From Paulinella micropora (taxonomy: Eukaryota; Cercozoa; Imbricatea; Euglyphida), in NCBI GenBank assembly GCA_009731375.1, contig BJOX01000113.1, positions 168,341-202,328 on the forward strand: a stretch of 33,988 bases of DNA, given 5' to 3'. This document shows, piece by piece, positions 9,208-17,757 of this stretch; the first letter of the stretch is position 1, and each line of letters begins with the position of its first letter. A program made the position numbers and the translations under genes. Under the pieces are notes generated by a model. The model had not been told where the DNA came from and did no database searches. It was given only the letters and a program-made list of their open reading frames with translations.

Positions 9208-10245
9208 CCCCCCCGCCGATAACCAACTGCTCATTTACAGCACTGGGCAATGGCGAAATGTTGCTTCTCCTTTTCTTAGATTGGATGGCCTCACTATGAT
9301 GTTTGGAAATTTAAATATGGGAGGTTTTAATGTAGTAAATGTCGGCAATGTTGATGGTATTGATGTTTCGGCTCTTGATAGTTCTGTGGTTAAACTAACA
9401 GGAGACCAAACCATAACAGGAAACAAAACATTTACTACTTATGTAGCCGTAAAAGACACAAATCCATTAAACACTGGCAAGTTATTCTTCAATTACAACA
9501 ATAATATGGGCTCTATCTATTCGTCTGAGGCAGGTGGAGCAACGGGCTATCCACTAACTATTGTCGGTTCTTCTATACTTTTTGCTCCAACAACAGGGGG
9601 TGGGATAACATTGGCGAGCAATGTTTTAAATTTTAACAGCACGACAGCAATCAGCGGATTGCCCGCACCATTCTACGATGGCGATGCTTCAACGAAAGCA
9701 TATACCGACACCAAACTGGCAAAGGACGGCACAACGGCTATGACGGGCAGTTTAAATATGGGAGGATTTAACATAACAAATGTTAATTTGGTTGATGGTG
9801 TTGATGTTTCTACTCTTGATACCGCAGTCGTTAAACTAACAGGAGACCAAACCATAGCAGGAACTAAGTCATTTAGTAATGAAATCAAAGCAAATGCGGG
9901 GATAACAACAACAACATTAACAACAACCGACAATGTGGTAGTAGGAGCAGGCAAAAGTGTTTTCATAAATAGAAGTGCTCTCGCCAACAATAAACTTGTT
10001 TTGTATGANNNNNNNNNNTGTATGTGGATACATTAGACGGGCAAAATGTGAAATTAACAGGAAACCAAACCATAGCAGGAATTAAGACATTTAGCAGTGC
10101 CCTTGAAATAACTGGAAATTCAACGAATGCGACAACAAAAGGAACATTCGTGGTTTTTAACTCCACAGCCAATATAGGAACTATCGGATGCCTTGATATG
10201 GGCACGGGCGTAAATTATAACTTTGAAATAAATGCCAAAAAATAA
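9208..10245 (+). CDS. Fibre-like virion protein, upstream portion (5' end in gap)
   Basis: Open from the gap edge, interrupted by a 10-N join at 10009-10018. It contains Gly/Asn/Thr-rich beta repeats of the kind seen in phage tail fibres and trimeric adhesins. The module VKLTGDQTITGNKTF recurs at about 9387, 9828, 10045 and (in the next part) 10388. LNMGGFN, ASTKAYTDTKLAKDG and TTTDNVVVGAGKSV segments are shared between modules. The frame stops at 10243-10245 in a run of six A (10237-10242). The same fibre continues in another frame beyond it, so a one-base indel or sequencing error splits the gene. It encodes the shaft of the protein whose C-terminal chaperone is at 11960-12341. Confidence 0.8.
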
Positions 10246-10376
10246 GTTTTATTATTGACGGGACGATTGTCGGTTGGGTAAATGCTTCGGGGCTAGATTG
10301 TAATAGTAGCAAAATAGCCAACCTTGGAACTCCGACATTATCAACGGACGGAGCGACAAAAGGGTATGCGGACACA

Positions 10377-12341
10377 TTGGACGGGCAAAATGTAAAACTA
10401 ACAACAGACCAAACCATAACAGGAAGTAAAACATTTAATGGGGCGAGCACTACGATAAAATATCTAACTTTAACGAACAATGCTGATTTTAATAATCAAA
10501 CTATCACTAATGGTGGAAATATAACATATAATGGGGCGAGGATATTAAACCAAAATGGAGGAGATATATTCTTTTCACAGACATCAGGAGATTATCAGTA
10601 TTTCTTATTTACTCTAAATACTGCTACAAGTGGAACCGCGAACCAACGAGGTTATGTATTTACGAATGTAGCATCTGATGTAAAAGGGGCGGGACTTTAT
10701 ATTTCAAAACTTTTGGATAATAAAAGTGCTTCGTCTGACATTGTCCGTTTTAACAATGCTGGCGGTATGCGGTTTTATGGAGCCTTAGATATGAACTCAA
10801 ACAGCATAACAAATGGCGGAACAATAACAGGAACAACAATTACTTCAACCGCGGGGATATCAACGACGACACTAACCGCAAGCGGATTATTAACAGCGAC
10901 AGGAGGCTCTAGCATAGTCATACAAGGAAATACTAATGGAGGTAATACAAGAGGAATATTTTTGTGGGACACTGGCAACACCAGTTATGGCATTTATATG
11001 GCTTCAAATGGGGGAGCCACAAATACCAGAAGTCTAGCGGGAGGGTCTGCGGTTGCAGGCAATGATTTCACTTCTTTTGCTGTTAGATTTAGGGTAAGTA
11101 ATGCTTCAACCGACGGATTTATATGGGAGAACTCGTCCGAACAATTGTTAATGTCATTAAACGGGGCAAACGGGACTTTATGGACAAAAGGGTTAATAAC
11201 GGCTAGTGCGGGTATATCAACAACAACATTAACAACAACCGACAATATAGTAGTAGGAGCGGGTAAAAGTGTGATTATTGATAGAAGTGCTGTTGCTAAT
11301 AATAAACTGGTTTTATATGATAGTGGAACACCTTCAACAACTGGATTTTATGGATTTGGTATTGCTAGTAATACATTGATTTATAATGTTAATGCTTCAA
11401 CGGATAGCCACGTATTTTACTATGCTGCAACAAATGAATTATTTAGAATTAACAACACAGCAATCACCGCTTCAAAGGCAATAACGGCAAATGCGGGTAT
11501 ATCTGTTGTTAATAGCACGGCAGATATAAGAGGAGAAGCAAGAAGTGGGTCTCATGCTACACCAGTCGGGTTATATGCGACCGCCAATCTTGGACAATCT
11601 TCTGGCGGTGTTGAATTTAGACACAGCAACGGGACACAGGGAGTTGGTTTTGGTTATAATTCAATATATGCTACTGGAAGCAATACCAATCAAGATTTAA
11701 ATTTTTATGCGAGGGGGACTGGCGTAATCTATGCTCAGAGCGAAACAACACTAACAACGGCATCCAGCGGATTTTTAACATTAAGAAAAAGACCAAGCAA
11801 TACGACAAACCCGCAGATATTTATGAAAGCAGGAGACACAGCAGGTTATGCGGTAGTAATGAATACAGGTGGTTTATTACACGCTTGGTCAACGTCATTG
11901 TCAAATGGTGAAAACAATACGGGTTATGTTTATATGACAGCAGGAGCGAATGTTTGGTCTTCGGGCTCAGACAGGAGATTAAAATCAGATATTGAAACAT
12001 TAGAATGTGAGGGATGTTGTGAGAAACTTATGAAAATAAACTGCTGTTCATATTATTGGAAATCAGACGAGAAAAAAGAAAAAAAGAGCCACGGATTTAT
12101 TGCCGACGAAGTCAAAAAAATATTTCCAGAATTTGTATCTGAAAGTGGAATGAAGGCAGACGACGGAAAAAGCATTCTTGAAGGAGTATCATATATGGAA
12201 TTTATACCAGTATTAGTCAGCGCTTTTCAACATTTAACGGAAAGAGTTGTTAATTTAGAAAAAGAAAATAAAACTTTACTTAATATATTACAAGACCAAG
12301 CGAACCAATTAGCAGAACTAAGAGCAGCAGTATTCCCGTAA
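10377..12341 (+). CDS. Fibre-like virion protein, C-terminal portion with S74 intramolecular chaperone
   Basis: The frame is open from about 10239 (no ATG needed, as it continues the upstream part) to 12341. The shaft repeats continue (VKLTTDQTITGSKTF; TTTDNIVVGAGKSV). The last 125 residues form a peptidase S74 domain of the endosialidase-chaperone family: SDRRLKSDI contains the Ser and a Lys five residues later that form the self-cleavage dyad, then HGFIADEV and YMEFIPVLVSAFQHL, and a final Leu-zipper-like coiled coil. In phages this domain trimerises the fibre and then cuts itself off. In this element it probably builds a host-attachment fibre on the capsid. A hairpin (GTAAGG/CCTTAC) overlaps the TAA stop. 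Confidence 0.88.
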   Translation: MDGQNVKLTTDQTITGSKTFNGASTTIKYLTLTNNADFNNQTITNGGNITYNGARILNQNGGDIFFSQTSGDYQYFLFTLNTATSGTANQRGYVFTNVASDVKGAGLYISKLLDNKSASSDIVRFNNAGGMRFYGALDMNSNSITNGGTITGTTITSTAGISTTTLTASGLLTATGGSSIVIQGNTNGGNTRGIFLWDTGNTSYGIYMASNGGATNTRSLAGGSAVAGNDFTSFAVRFRVSNASTDGFIWENSSEQLLMSLNGANGTLWTKGLITASAGISTTTLTTTDNIVVGAGKSVIIDRSAVANNKLVLYDSGTPSTTGFYGFGIASNTLIYNVNASTDSHVFYYAATNELFRINNTAITASKAITANAGISVVNSTADIRGEARSGSHATPVGLYATANLGQSSGGVEFRHSNGTQGVGFGYNSIYATGSNTNQDLNFYARGTGVIYAQSETTLTTASSGFLTLRKRPSNTTNPQIFMKAGDTAGYAVVMNTGGLLHAWSTSLSNGENNTGYVYMTAGANVWSSGSDRRLKSDIETLECEGCCEKLMKINCCSYYWKSDEKKEKKSHGFIADEVKKIFPEFVSESGMKADDGKSILEGVSYMEFIPVLVSAFQHLTERVVNLEKENKTLLNILQDQANQLAELRAAVFP

Positions 12342-12355
12342 GGACAAGCCCTTAC
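12338..12355. terminator. Hairpin overlapping the fibre stop codon
   Basis: GTAAGG and CCTTAC pair around ACAAGC, and the TAA stop lies in the 5' arm. Read on the other strand the centre is GGGCTTGTCC, close to the GGGCTTGCCC palindrome family. It may mark the transcript 3' end. Confidence 0.6.
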
Positions 12356-12366
12356 AAACCCAATAT

Positions 12367-12391
12367 ACGCTTTGCAAGCGTAGCTTCGCAA
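12367..12391 (+). promoter_or_regulatory. Leader palindrome, copy 1 (CGCTT-TGC-AAGCG type)
   Basis: A 25-base element identical to 20309-20333 and matching 22029-22053 with paired changes. CGCTT and AAGCG form a 5-bp stem, and an alternative fold pairs TTGCAAGC with GCTT-C-GCAA. It lies 45 bases before the start of the two-TM gene. Confidence 0.7.
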
Positions 12392-12405
12392 TAGTTTTTG
12401 AGATT

Positions 12406-12434
12406 GTAAGTGGTTTTTGTAAAAAAGCACTTAC
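12406..12434 (+). promoter_or_regulatory. Start-proximal leader hairpin (two-TM gene)
   Basis: GTAAGTG pairs with CACTTAC, then T5 pairs with A5 around a two-base loop, with one G-G mismatch. The ATG begins two bases after the hairpin. The same architecture precedes the MCP gene (18680-18708) and the gene at 20369 (20337-20366). Confidence 0.75.
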
Positions 12435-12435
12435 T

Positions 12436-12783
12436 ATGCCACCTAGATTACACCCTCCACCTCCACTCATTGATATGGCAGATGGCGAACTAACACCAGA
12501 GTTGAAGAACCGTGTTTTGGATATTTCGTTGAAGAATGAGGAAAAAAAAGTAGAGCACGAATTGGAAGACAACTGGAATTGCTGTTGTATAAAAAACAGA
12601 CCAACTGACAGCCGACTTATTAAATACTTATTTCAAATGGGTATCATTATCGCCATCATCACCCTTTGTATCGTGAGGTTATCTGAAAAGAACTTGCCGT
12701 GCGAGACAGCCAACACTTATGTAGGTATTTTAACACTATTAATAGGCATCTGCCTTCCTTCCCCTTCTAGCTCAAAGAAGTGA
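12436..12783 (+). CDS. Small membrane protein with two predicted transmembrane segments
   Basis: 115 residues. The hydrophilic N-terminal half (about residues 1-60) includes a CCC cluster. It is followed by two hydrophobic spans, LFQMGIIIAIITLCIVRL (about residues 67-84) and TYVGILTLLIGICL (about 95-108), and a Ser/Lys tail. No family recognised. It sits between the fibre and the capsid genes and shares the hairpin leader with the MCP gene, so co-expression as a late, possibly virion- or membrane-associated, protein is likely. Its 3' end overlaps the convergent gene at 12772 by 12 bp. Confidence 0.7.
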   Translation: MPPRLHPPPPLIDMADGELTPELKNRVLDISLKNEEKKVEHELEDNWNCCCIKNRPTDSRLIKYLFQMGIIIAIITLCIVRLSEKNLPCETANTYVGILTLLIGICLPSPSSSKK

Positions 12784-13023
12784 GCATTCATACAGATAAA
12801 CTTTATACCACGAAGCATCACCAGCACAGATTAGCGGAATAGCTTCATCAAAACTACGACACATATTATTTCCGTTATTTATGAAAACACATTTGAATTT
12901 TGTTTCTATTCCTTTTTGAATACACCACACACAACTTTCATTTTTTTTATCACTAACCCGCGAATAGAAATCACAAGCGGTCCGCCCTAACACAGAGCAC
13001 ACAAATAATAATATTAATAACAT
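12772..13023 (-). CDS. Small secreted cysteine-rich protein
   Basis: 83 residues. The N-terminus MLLILLFVCSVLGRTAC looks like a signal peptide with cleavage near residue 15. The mature part has about eight cysteines including a CVWC, loosely reminiscent of PSI-type disulphide knots, though the match is too short to claim. It is divergent from the 13050 gene with only 26 AT-rich bases between the start codons, implying a shared bidirectional promoter. It overlaps the two-TM gene at the 3' ends. No toxin family or other named family is recognised. It could be a secreted or virion-membrane protein. Confidence 0.55.
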   Translation of the reverse strand: MLLILLFVCSVLGRTACDFYSRVSDKKNESCVWCIQKGIETKFKCVFINNGNNMCRSFDEAIPLICAGDASWYKVYLYECSLL

Positions 13024-13049
13024 AATATATTATACAACATATAGAAACA
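13024..13049. promoter_or_regulatory. Divergent AT-rich promoter
   Basis: Only 26 bases separate divergent ATGs at 13023 (-) and 13050 (+). They include TATTATAC and TATAGA (13040-13045), the latter shared with the starts of the ATPase, core and HIRAN genes. Confidence 0.5.
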
Positions 13050-13412
13050 ATGAGTGAGTTCAAATACCAAAAGATTATTTTTCTAAGTAATGATTTTGCG
13101 GGAGGTAGCAAGACATTTGACAAAAACATTCAAATGAGCTTTACACCGACTAGAATGAATGTTAAGTTTATCCACTATATGAACGATATGACTGAGACGA
13201 AAACGAAAATCCTTTATATGGACCGTATTGGAATTATCGGCACATTCGCCGACAGCACCACGGCTAACATTTCAAATCTCGGTTATAATCTTGGAAATAT
13301 CGGCTGGACTGATGGGCAGTATTCGTTTAAAGTGCTTAAAACAGACAGCGGTAATATTGAGACTGACCCACTAGCTGGAAGAATTGTTATTTGTTTAGAA
13401 TTCGTTGCGTAG
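13050..13412 (+). CDS. Small beta-rich protein of unknown function in the capsid cluster
   Basis: 120 residues with alternating hydrophobic and polar residues throughout and no catalytic motif, suggesting a single beta-sandwich. It begins MSEFKYQKIIFLSNDF and ends RIVICLEFVA. It lies directly upstream of the ATPase gene, on the same strand, within the morphogenesis block, so a minor virion or cement role is a reasonable guess. The TATAGA motif lies four bases before the ATG. The TAG stop lies inside the hairpin GTTGC-GTA-GCAAC (13404-13416). No family recognised. Confidence 0.65.
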   Translation: MSEFKYQKIIFLSNDFAGGSKTFDKNIQMSFTPTRMNVKFIHYMNDMTETKTKILYMDRIGIIGTFADSTTANISNLGYNLGNIGWTDGQYSFKVLKTDSGNIETDPLAGRIVICLEFVA

Positions 13413-13442
13413 CAACAATGTTATGAATTAAAAATTCATAAC
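13404..13442. terminator. Twin hairpins at the 3' end of the 120-residue gene
   Basis: GTTGC/GCAAC with a GTA loop (13404-13416) spans the TAG stop. It is followed by GTTATGAATT/AATTCATAAC with an AAA loop (13420-13442), a perfect 10-bp stem. These are candidate transcript-end signals. Confidence 0.65.
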
Positions 13443-13471
13443 TATTTTTGGCTTGAAGAAAATATAGAGTG

Positions 13472-14293
13472 ATGGAAAAAATCAATAATGTAAAGGTGAA
13501 ACCAGTCAAACAAAACGGAGATGGCGACAAGTTGGCAAAAGGACATAAGTTATTTGATGAACCGTATGCCAATATATTTCTTCTCGCTCGCAAGAAGAGT
13601 GGCAAGACGACCGCACTGTTTGAAATCCTAAAAAGGACAACCGACAAAAAAACGAGGATTGTCATTATCGCCAGCACAATACACAAGGACCACATTTACA
13701 AAGAAATGGTGAAGCACTTCAAGAAGAAGGGAAACCCTATGGCGATATATACATATTTGAAAACGGATGGACTGTCTGTGATTGATTACGAATTGGACAA
13801 GCTCAATAAGCCAGATGAAGAAGAAGGCGAAATCATTCAAGACCACCAAGAAGAACCGAAGCCGAAGTTTCTTTATTTTGGTAAAGAGGAAGAGAAGAAG
13901 AAGCAGGAGGGAGGCGAAAAACCACCGAGGCCGAGCAAATACATTACACCAGAAGTCGTGTTCGTGCTAGACGATTTAGGTAGTGGTTTAAGGGATAAGT
14001 CTGTGAGCGACCTGTTAAAGAAAAATAGACATCTAAAATCAAAGGTGATTATGTCTAGTCAGTATCTTAACGACCTACGGCCTGAGGCGATTAAACAGCT
14101 TGACTACCTTCTTATTTTTCCTGGTCAGAGTGTTGATAAAATTGAACTTGTATATAAACATTTAGACCTCGGCTACGACCTTGAATACTTTATTGAAAAA
14201 TATCACGAGGCGACCAAAGAACGATTTAACTTTTTGTATGTGGATGCGGTATCGGACGAGCTAAGGCAGAATTTTAATAAGCGATTTTTGTAA
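13472..14293 (+). CDS. FtsK/HerA (A32)-type genome packaging ATPase
   Basis: 273 residues from the ATG at 13472. Residues 33-48 hold the P-loop NIFLLARKKSGKTT, a Walker A with Ala at the first Gly position, as tolerated in A32-type ATPases. VVFVLDDLGSGL near residue 165 is Walker B, followed by KSKVIMSSQYLNDL, consistent with the sensor segment. A charged insert (Glu/Lys-rich, about residues 115-155) lies between them. The family pumps viral DNA into preformed capsids. It starts the conserved order ATPase, core protein, protease, minor capsid, major capsid. TATAGA lies three bases before the ATG. The gene appears intact. Confidence 0.92.
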   Translation: MEKINNVKVKPVKQNGDGDKLAKGHKLFDEPYANIFLLARKKSGKTTALFEILKRTTDKKTRIVIIASTIHKDHIYKEMVKHFKKKGNPMAIYTYLKTDGLSVIDYELDKLNKPDEEEGEIIQDHQEEPKPKFLYFGKEEEKKKQEGGEKPPRPSKYITPEVVFVLDDLGSGLRDKSVSDLLKKNRHLKSKVIMSSQYLNDLRPEAIKQLDYLLIFPGQSVDKIELVYKHLDLGYDLEYFIEKYHEATKERFNFLYVDAVSDELRQNFNKRFL

Positions 14294-14296
14294 TTT

Positions 14297-14330
14297 GATT
14301 TAATTATTTTTTTCAGAACATTATATAGAT
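14297..14330 (+). promoter_or_regulatory. Late-type promoter motif of the core gene
   Basis: A T-rich run ending TTTTTTTCAGA is followed by ATTATATAGA, which touches the ATG. The same order, a T-tract then YTCAGA then an ATATAGA-like box, precedes MCP, the 20369 gene and, in a weaker form, 14714. Confidence 0.6.
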
Positions 14331-14643
14331 GCCAACATCACTAGTGATTATTTCACAACCATCAGGATACAATATCGGATACAATCCAAGCCCAGTAAGT
14401 ATGCCACAAGCGGGAGGAAGAAAGAAGAAGGGAAAAAAGAAACAAACAGGAGGCAAAGTTAATTGGGCCAAGGTCGGAAAAGCGATAGTGGATGCTAATA
14501 GGTTTATCAAGAAGAACCAGTTGATTTCAAGGGGTGCTACCTTTCTTAGCGATGTCGGAGTTCCTTATGCGGACCGTGTAGCGAGGGCTGCGGCGAAGCA
14601 AGGATACGGCAAGCAACGAGGAGGAGCTGTTAAATTTAGGTAA
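14329..14643 (+). CDS. Basic core-like virion protein with putative protease cleavage sites
   Basis: 104 residues, strongly basic, with a KKKGKKK cluster. Three Q-x-G-G sites (QAGG at about residue 27, QTGG at about 44, QRGG at about 98) match the known specificity of adenovirus-type proteases, which cut after x-G-G. This resembles the design of adenoviral core and internal proteins that condense DNA and are trimmed during maturation; the relation here is by layout, not by a sequence match. It sits between the ATPase and the protease gene, as expected for a packaged protein. The central segment (about 48-85) could form helices. Confidence 0.65.
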   Translation: MPTSLVIISQPSGYNIGYNPSPVSMPQAGGRKKKGKKKQTGGKVNWAKVGKAIVDANRFIKKNQLISRGATFLSDVGVPYADRVARAAAKQGYGKQRGGAVKFR

Positions 14644-14713
14644 GGACAAACCACTCAAATAAAAAACTAAACCTTCTATTATTTTTTTTTACTCAAATAT
14701 ACAACCAGTAGTA

Positions 14714-15187
14714 ATGCGAAGTAAGCCAAAGAAACTACGGCCCCCCAGAATATACAGAACCAAAGATGGCAGGCCATATATCAAAGTGAAAGGCAGACGA
14801 GCATATCTCAACTTTGGCGAGAAAACGAATGACCTTTCAACACTTCAAATCGTTAAACTATTTCTGAAATATATGAAAGGGGACAATAAAACGAAGAAAA
14901 CACGAAAGACGAAGGAGCGAATAGTTAAGTCCGAATTCAATCGCCTTGAATACGAGAACCGCAATCAGATACAAAACAACCTGCTGAAAAAATATGAACT
15001 AATACACGAGCAGGAAGAAAAGGAAAAGAAGTTAAGAGAACAGGCGGAAGATGAGAAGAAAAGAATGGAGAGGAAGGAGAATGCCGACATTAAAGAAAGA
15101 CAAGAAGACCTCATAAGGGAGGCGAACAGAGAGCAAAAACTTATAGAGGATGTAAAATTTGAACAAGATAGAAAAAACAATTTAATG
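14714..15187 (+). pseudogene. Duplicate 5' part of the protease gene, ending at an assembly join
   Basis: 158 codons before the 10-N join. It starts with a conserved segment (PPRIYRTKDGRPYIKVKG) and enters a Lys/Glu-rich coiled coil. After the join the sequence returns to a homologous, diverged start (15222). The two copies align base by base for about 250 bp. Either the assembly joined two element copies here, or the gene start is tandemly duplicated. Here the reading frame is open where the second copy is broken, so this is probably the 5' end of a protease gene from a sister copy. Confidence 0.7.
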
Positions 15188-15221
15188 NNNNNNNNNNTTT
15201 TTACTCAATATAATAGTAGTA

Positions 15222-15332
15222 ATGAAAAGTAAACCGCGGAAACAACGCCCTCCGAGGATATACAGAACCAGAGATGGCCGACCATATATCAAAGTGAAAG
15301 GCAAACGAGCATATCTGCGAGAAAACGAATGA
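15222..15332 (+). pseudogene. Original 5' end of the protease gene, frameshifted
   Basis: 36 codons from ATG to an early TGA. Compared with the copy at 14714, eight bases are missing near 15318 (the other copy has CAACTTTG there), which shifts the frame and creates the stop. The protease frame resumes downstream and is open from about 15335, with an internal ATG at 15364. Whether the deletion is real or an assembly error cannot be told from one sequence. Confidence 0.7.
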
Positions 15333-15363
15333 CCTTTCAACACTTCAAATTGTTAAACTGTTT

Positions 15364-17001
15364 TTGAAATATATGAATAAACCAAAGAAACCGCGAAAGA
15401 CGAAAGAGCGAATAGTTAAGTCCGAATTCAACCGCCTTGAACACGAGAACCGCAATCAGGTAAATAATCAACTAGATAAACTCAAACTGGAAAAGTATGA
15501 GCAAATACACGAACTAGAAAAGAAAGACAAAGAAGCAAAAGAACAACAAAAGAAAATAGAAGAGCGAGAAGCCGAAACGAAAAGAAATGAACTCGCACTC
15601 ATACAAACCGAAAACTCTCAAAGGCAAAGATTACAGGATATTAGGAGAGAAATGAAAGACCAAGATGCCATTAGCAATGCCGTAATTGAAAGAGAAGTGG
15701 CATTGCGAGAAGCACAAGATAAATTAAAAAGAAGTGAAAGAAAACAAAGGGAAAGAAAAGGAAGACAGTATGTTTTGTCCGAAGAAGAAGCCATAGCATT
15801 TGCGGAGGAAATTCAAAGAAGGGAAGATGAAGCAAAACGACGACAAGACGATTTAAGACAGCAAGCAATGGAAGCAGACCAGAAAGCGGAGGAATCGGAC
15901 AGAAAAGCATTTATAGCAAATCTAGAAAGAGCTCAAACTTTATTTGCTAGTGGTGGCAAGAAAAGGCAGATTAGTGTCAATAGTTTAACAAAAAAACTAG
16001 GGTGGAAAACGAGGGGGAGCAAACACGGAAACAAAGATGCTGAAGGCAGAACTGCTAACGGTTATATCAAAGAAATCATAGCTGTTAGACAGGGCGAACT
16101 TAACATAACCCCTGATATGACATTTACGGAATTAGAAAATGCTTTAATAGGACTAACCGCACAGGGCGGAACTGGTGCTAAAAAATTAGAAGACATCATT
16201 AGAAAAATATTGACTAAGATGATGATAAAAAAGCATTTGAAACGGAGTGAATGGAAGACCAAATCAAAGAAAAAAGAATTAGTAAATACTCTAATAAACA
16301 AAATGTATGCCGACCCCAACACATATAAATCACTTTCAAATGAATTCCAGATACAACCATCAACCCCCGAACCACAGCAACAACCAGCACCACCCACAGA
16401 AGAGCAACAACAACCACCACCCACAGAGCAACAACAACCACCACCAGAAGAGCAACAACCGCCACCCCTAGAAGAGCAACAAAAAATACCAGTGAACTTA
16501 GCGGGGGAAGGCAGAGGATTAATGACAGATGAAATAGACGGTATTATGAAAAAGCACGAATGGTATATCGGTACGGTAGCCAGCGATGAAATACACAAAC
16601 TGAAGCCAGAAAAAAGACAGAAGTATGGGTTTATTATGAACACACAAAAAAGTTCGCAACCAGGACAACATTGGATGGCTGTTTGGGTTGACCTTATTAA
16701 AGACGACTCTATTGAAATCTACGACCCGCTCGCCCTCTATAAGCCGACCGAGCTATTTCTACATCAAATAAAACAACTTATTGAAAAGAGTAAGCCAAGC
16801 ACATACCTGCTTATGAAAGTCAATCAGGTTAAAAACCAAAGTGATACGAGCACAACCTGCGGATGGCATAGTATTAGGTTTTTACTTGAACGAGCGAAAG
16901 GGAACCGCTTTAAATTTGCCAGCGGTTGGACAGACTTAAAAGAAAAAGAAGCGGAGGACCTGAAATCGCAGAATGGGTATGGCTTTGACACATATATATG
17001 A
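15364..17001 (+). CDS. Adenovirus-type cysteine maturation protease with long coiled-coil N-terminus
   Basis: 545 residues from the internal ATG; the native start was probably 15222. Residues 1-200 form a Glu/Lys/Arg-rich coiled coil. A basic region follows (200-330), then a Pro/Gln/Glu linker (335-380), then the protease domain (about 395-545). The catalytic set is readable: QHWMAVWV with His436, EIYDPLA with Asp454, and NQSDTSTTCGWHS with Gln492 as oxyanion residue and Cys499 as nucleophile. The Gln-Cys spacing of seven matches the adenoviral enzyme. The family (Ulp1/adenain fold, C5-like) cuts capsid and core precursors after packaging. Typical family members are near 200 residues, so the long N-terminal extension is unusual; it may anchor the enzyme in the virion. 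Confidence 0.9.
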   Translation: MKYMNKPKKPRKTKERIVKSEFNRLEHENRNQVNNQLDKLKLEKYEQIHELEKKDKEAKEQQKKIEEREAETKRNELALIQTENSQRQRLQDIRREMKDQDAISNAVIEREVALREAQDKLKRSERKQRERKGRQYVLSEEEAIAFAEEIQRREDEAKRRQDDLRQQAMEADQKAEESDRKAFIANLERAQTLFASGGKKRQISVNSLTKKLGWKTRGSKHGNKDAEGRTANGYIKEIIAVRQGELNITPDMTFTELENALIGLTAQGGTGAKKLEDIIRKILTKMMIKKHLKRSEWKTKSKKKELVNTLINKMYADPNTYKSLSNEFQIQPSTPEPQQQPAPPTEEQQQPPPTEQQQPPPEEQQPPPLEEQQKIPVNLAGEGRGLMTDEIDGIMKKHEWYIGTVASDEIHKLKPEKRQKYGFIMNTQKSSQPGQHWMAVWVDLIKDDSIEIYDPLALYKPTELFLHQIKQLIEKSKPSTYLLMKVNQVKNQSDTSTTCGWHSIRFLLERAKGNRFKFASGWTDLKEKEAEDLKSQNGYGFDTYI

Positions 17002-17045
17002 ATTATGTATTAAAGAAAAAAGAAAAAAAAAGAATATAAAAGAAT

Positions 17046-17619
17046 ATGCCCGACTACAAACAAGGAACGATTTATGCTATCAGGTCACCAGACAAATGAA
17101 ATTTATATCGGTTCAACAACTCAAACATTGGCAATGAGAATGGCTAAACATAGATATGATATGAAACAATTTCAAGAAAATAAAAAGAACTATACTACTT
17201 CGTTTAAAATTTTAGAATATGATGATGCGTATATTGAATTGATAGAATTATATCCGTGCGAAAGCAAAATAGAGTTGGAAAAACGAGAGGGAGAACATAT
17301 AAGAAATATGGAATGTGTAAATAGATGTGTGGCAGGAAGAACCAAAAAAGATTGGAGTGATGAGAAAAAAGAATATTTAATTCAATACAGAAAAGACACA
17401 AAAGTTCGCAGGTCAAACAATTGGAAAAAATATTACGAAAATAATAAAGAAAACCTTTTAAGAAAACATAGAGAATATAAACTTCAAAAGAGATTTGAGT
17501 GTGAATGTGGTGGAAATGTATCAGACCTTCCATCTGTAAAAGAAATACATTTCAAATCAAAAAATCACATAAATAACTTATATGACATATCTGACATCCG
17601 AAAATTATTTATCCATTAA
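17046..17619 (+). pseudogene. Second GIY-YIG endonuclease, frameshifted near its start
   Basis: A paralogue of the 6068 gene. It begins with the same MPDYKQG and IYAIRS, but the first frame ends at TGA 17097-17099. Aligned with the first copy, two bases are missing near 17084. The remainder (ORF from 17074) has EIYIGSTT, the Arg helix MAKHRYDMK, KREGEHIRN with the Glu candidate, a charged linker and a CECGG...H...H tail. It lies between the protease and the minor capsid gene, breaking the usual adjacency, as a homing-type insertion would. It is inactive unless the shift is a sequencing error or internal initiation is used. Confidence 0.8.
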
Positions 17620-17625
17620 TATACA

Positions 17626-17747
17626 ATGGAGTATAGAGGCGGGCGAAGTAGCAATATTTACTATGTCAATAGCAAAAATAGGATAAATGGCACGGATAGT
17701 GATTTCACTCACTCCATTGATATGAAATCGCTAGACAATCCAACACA
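17626..17747 (+). CDS. Minor capsid (penton) protein, N-terminal part before assembly join
   Basis: 40 codons from ATG to the 10-N join. MEYRGGRSSNIYYVNSKNR starts with an RGG site that could be a maturation cut, then the strand pattern common at penton N-termini (NRxxGTDSDFTHSI). The protein continues after the interposed foreign fragment at 17929-18538. A TATACA box lies immediately before the ATG. Confidence 0.75.
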
Positions 17748-17757
17748 NNNNNNNNNN

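Noticed and set aside
9235-9426. Minus-strand ORFs opposite the fibre, protease and capsid genes
   Set aside because: They are shadows of repetitive or biased codon use in the real plus-strand genes.
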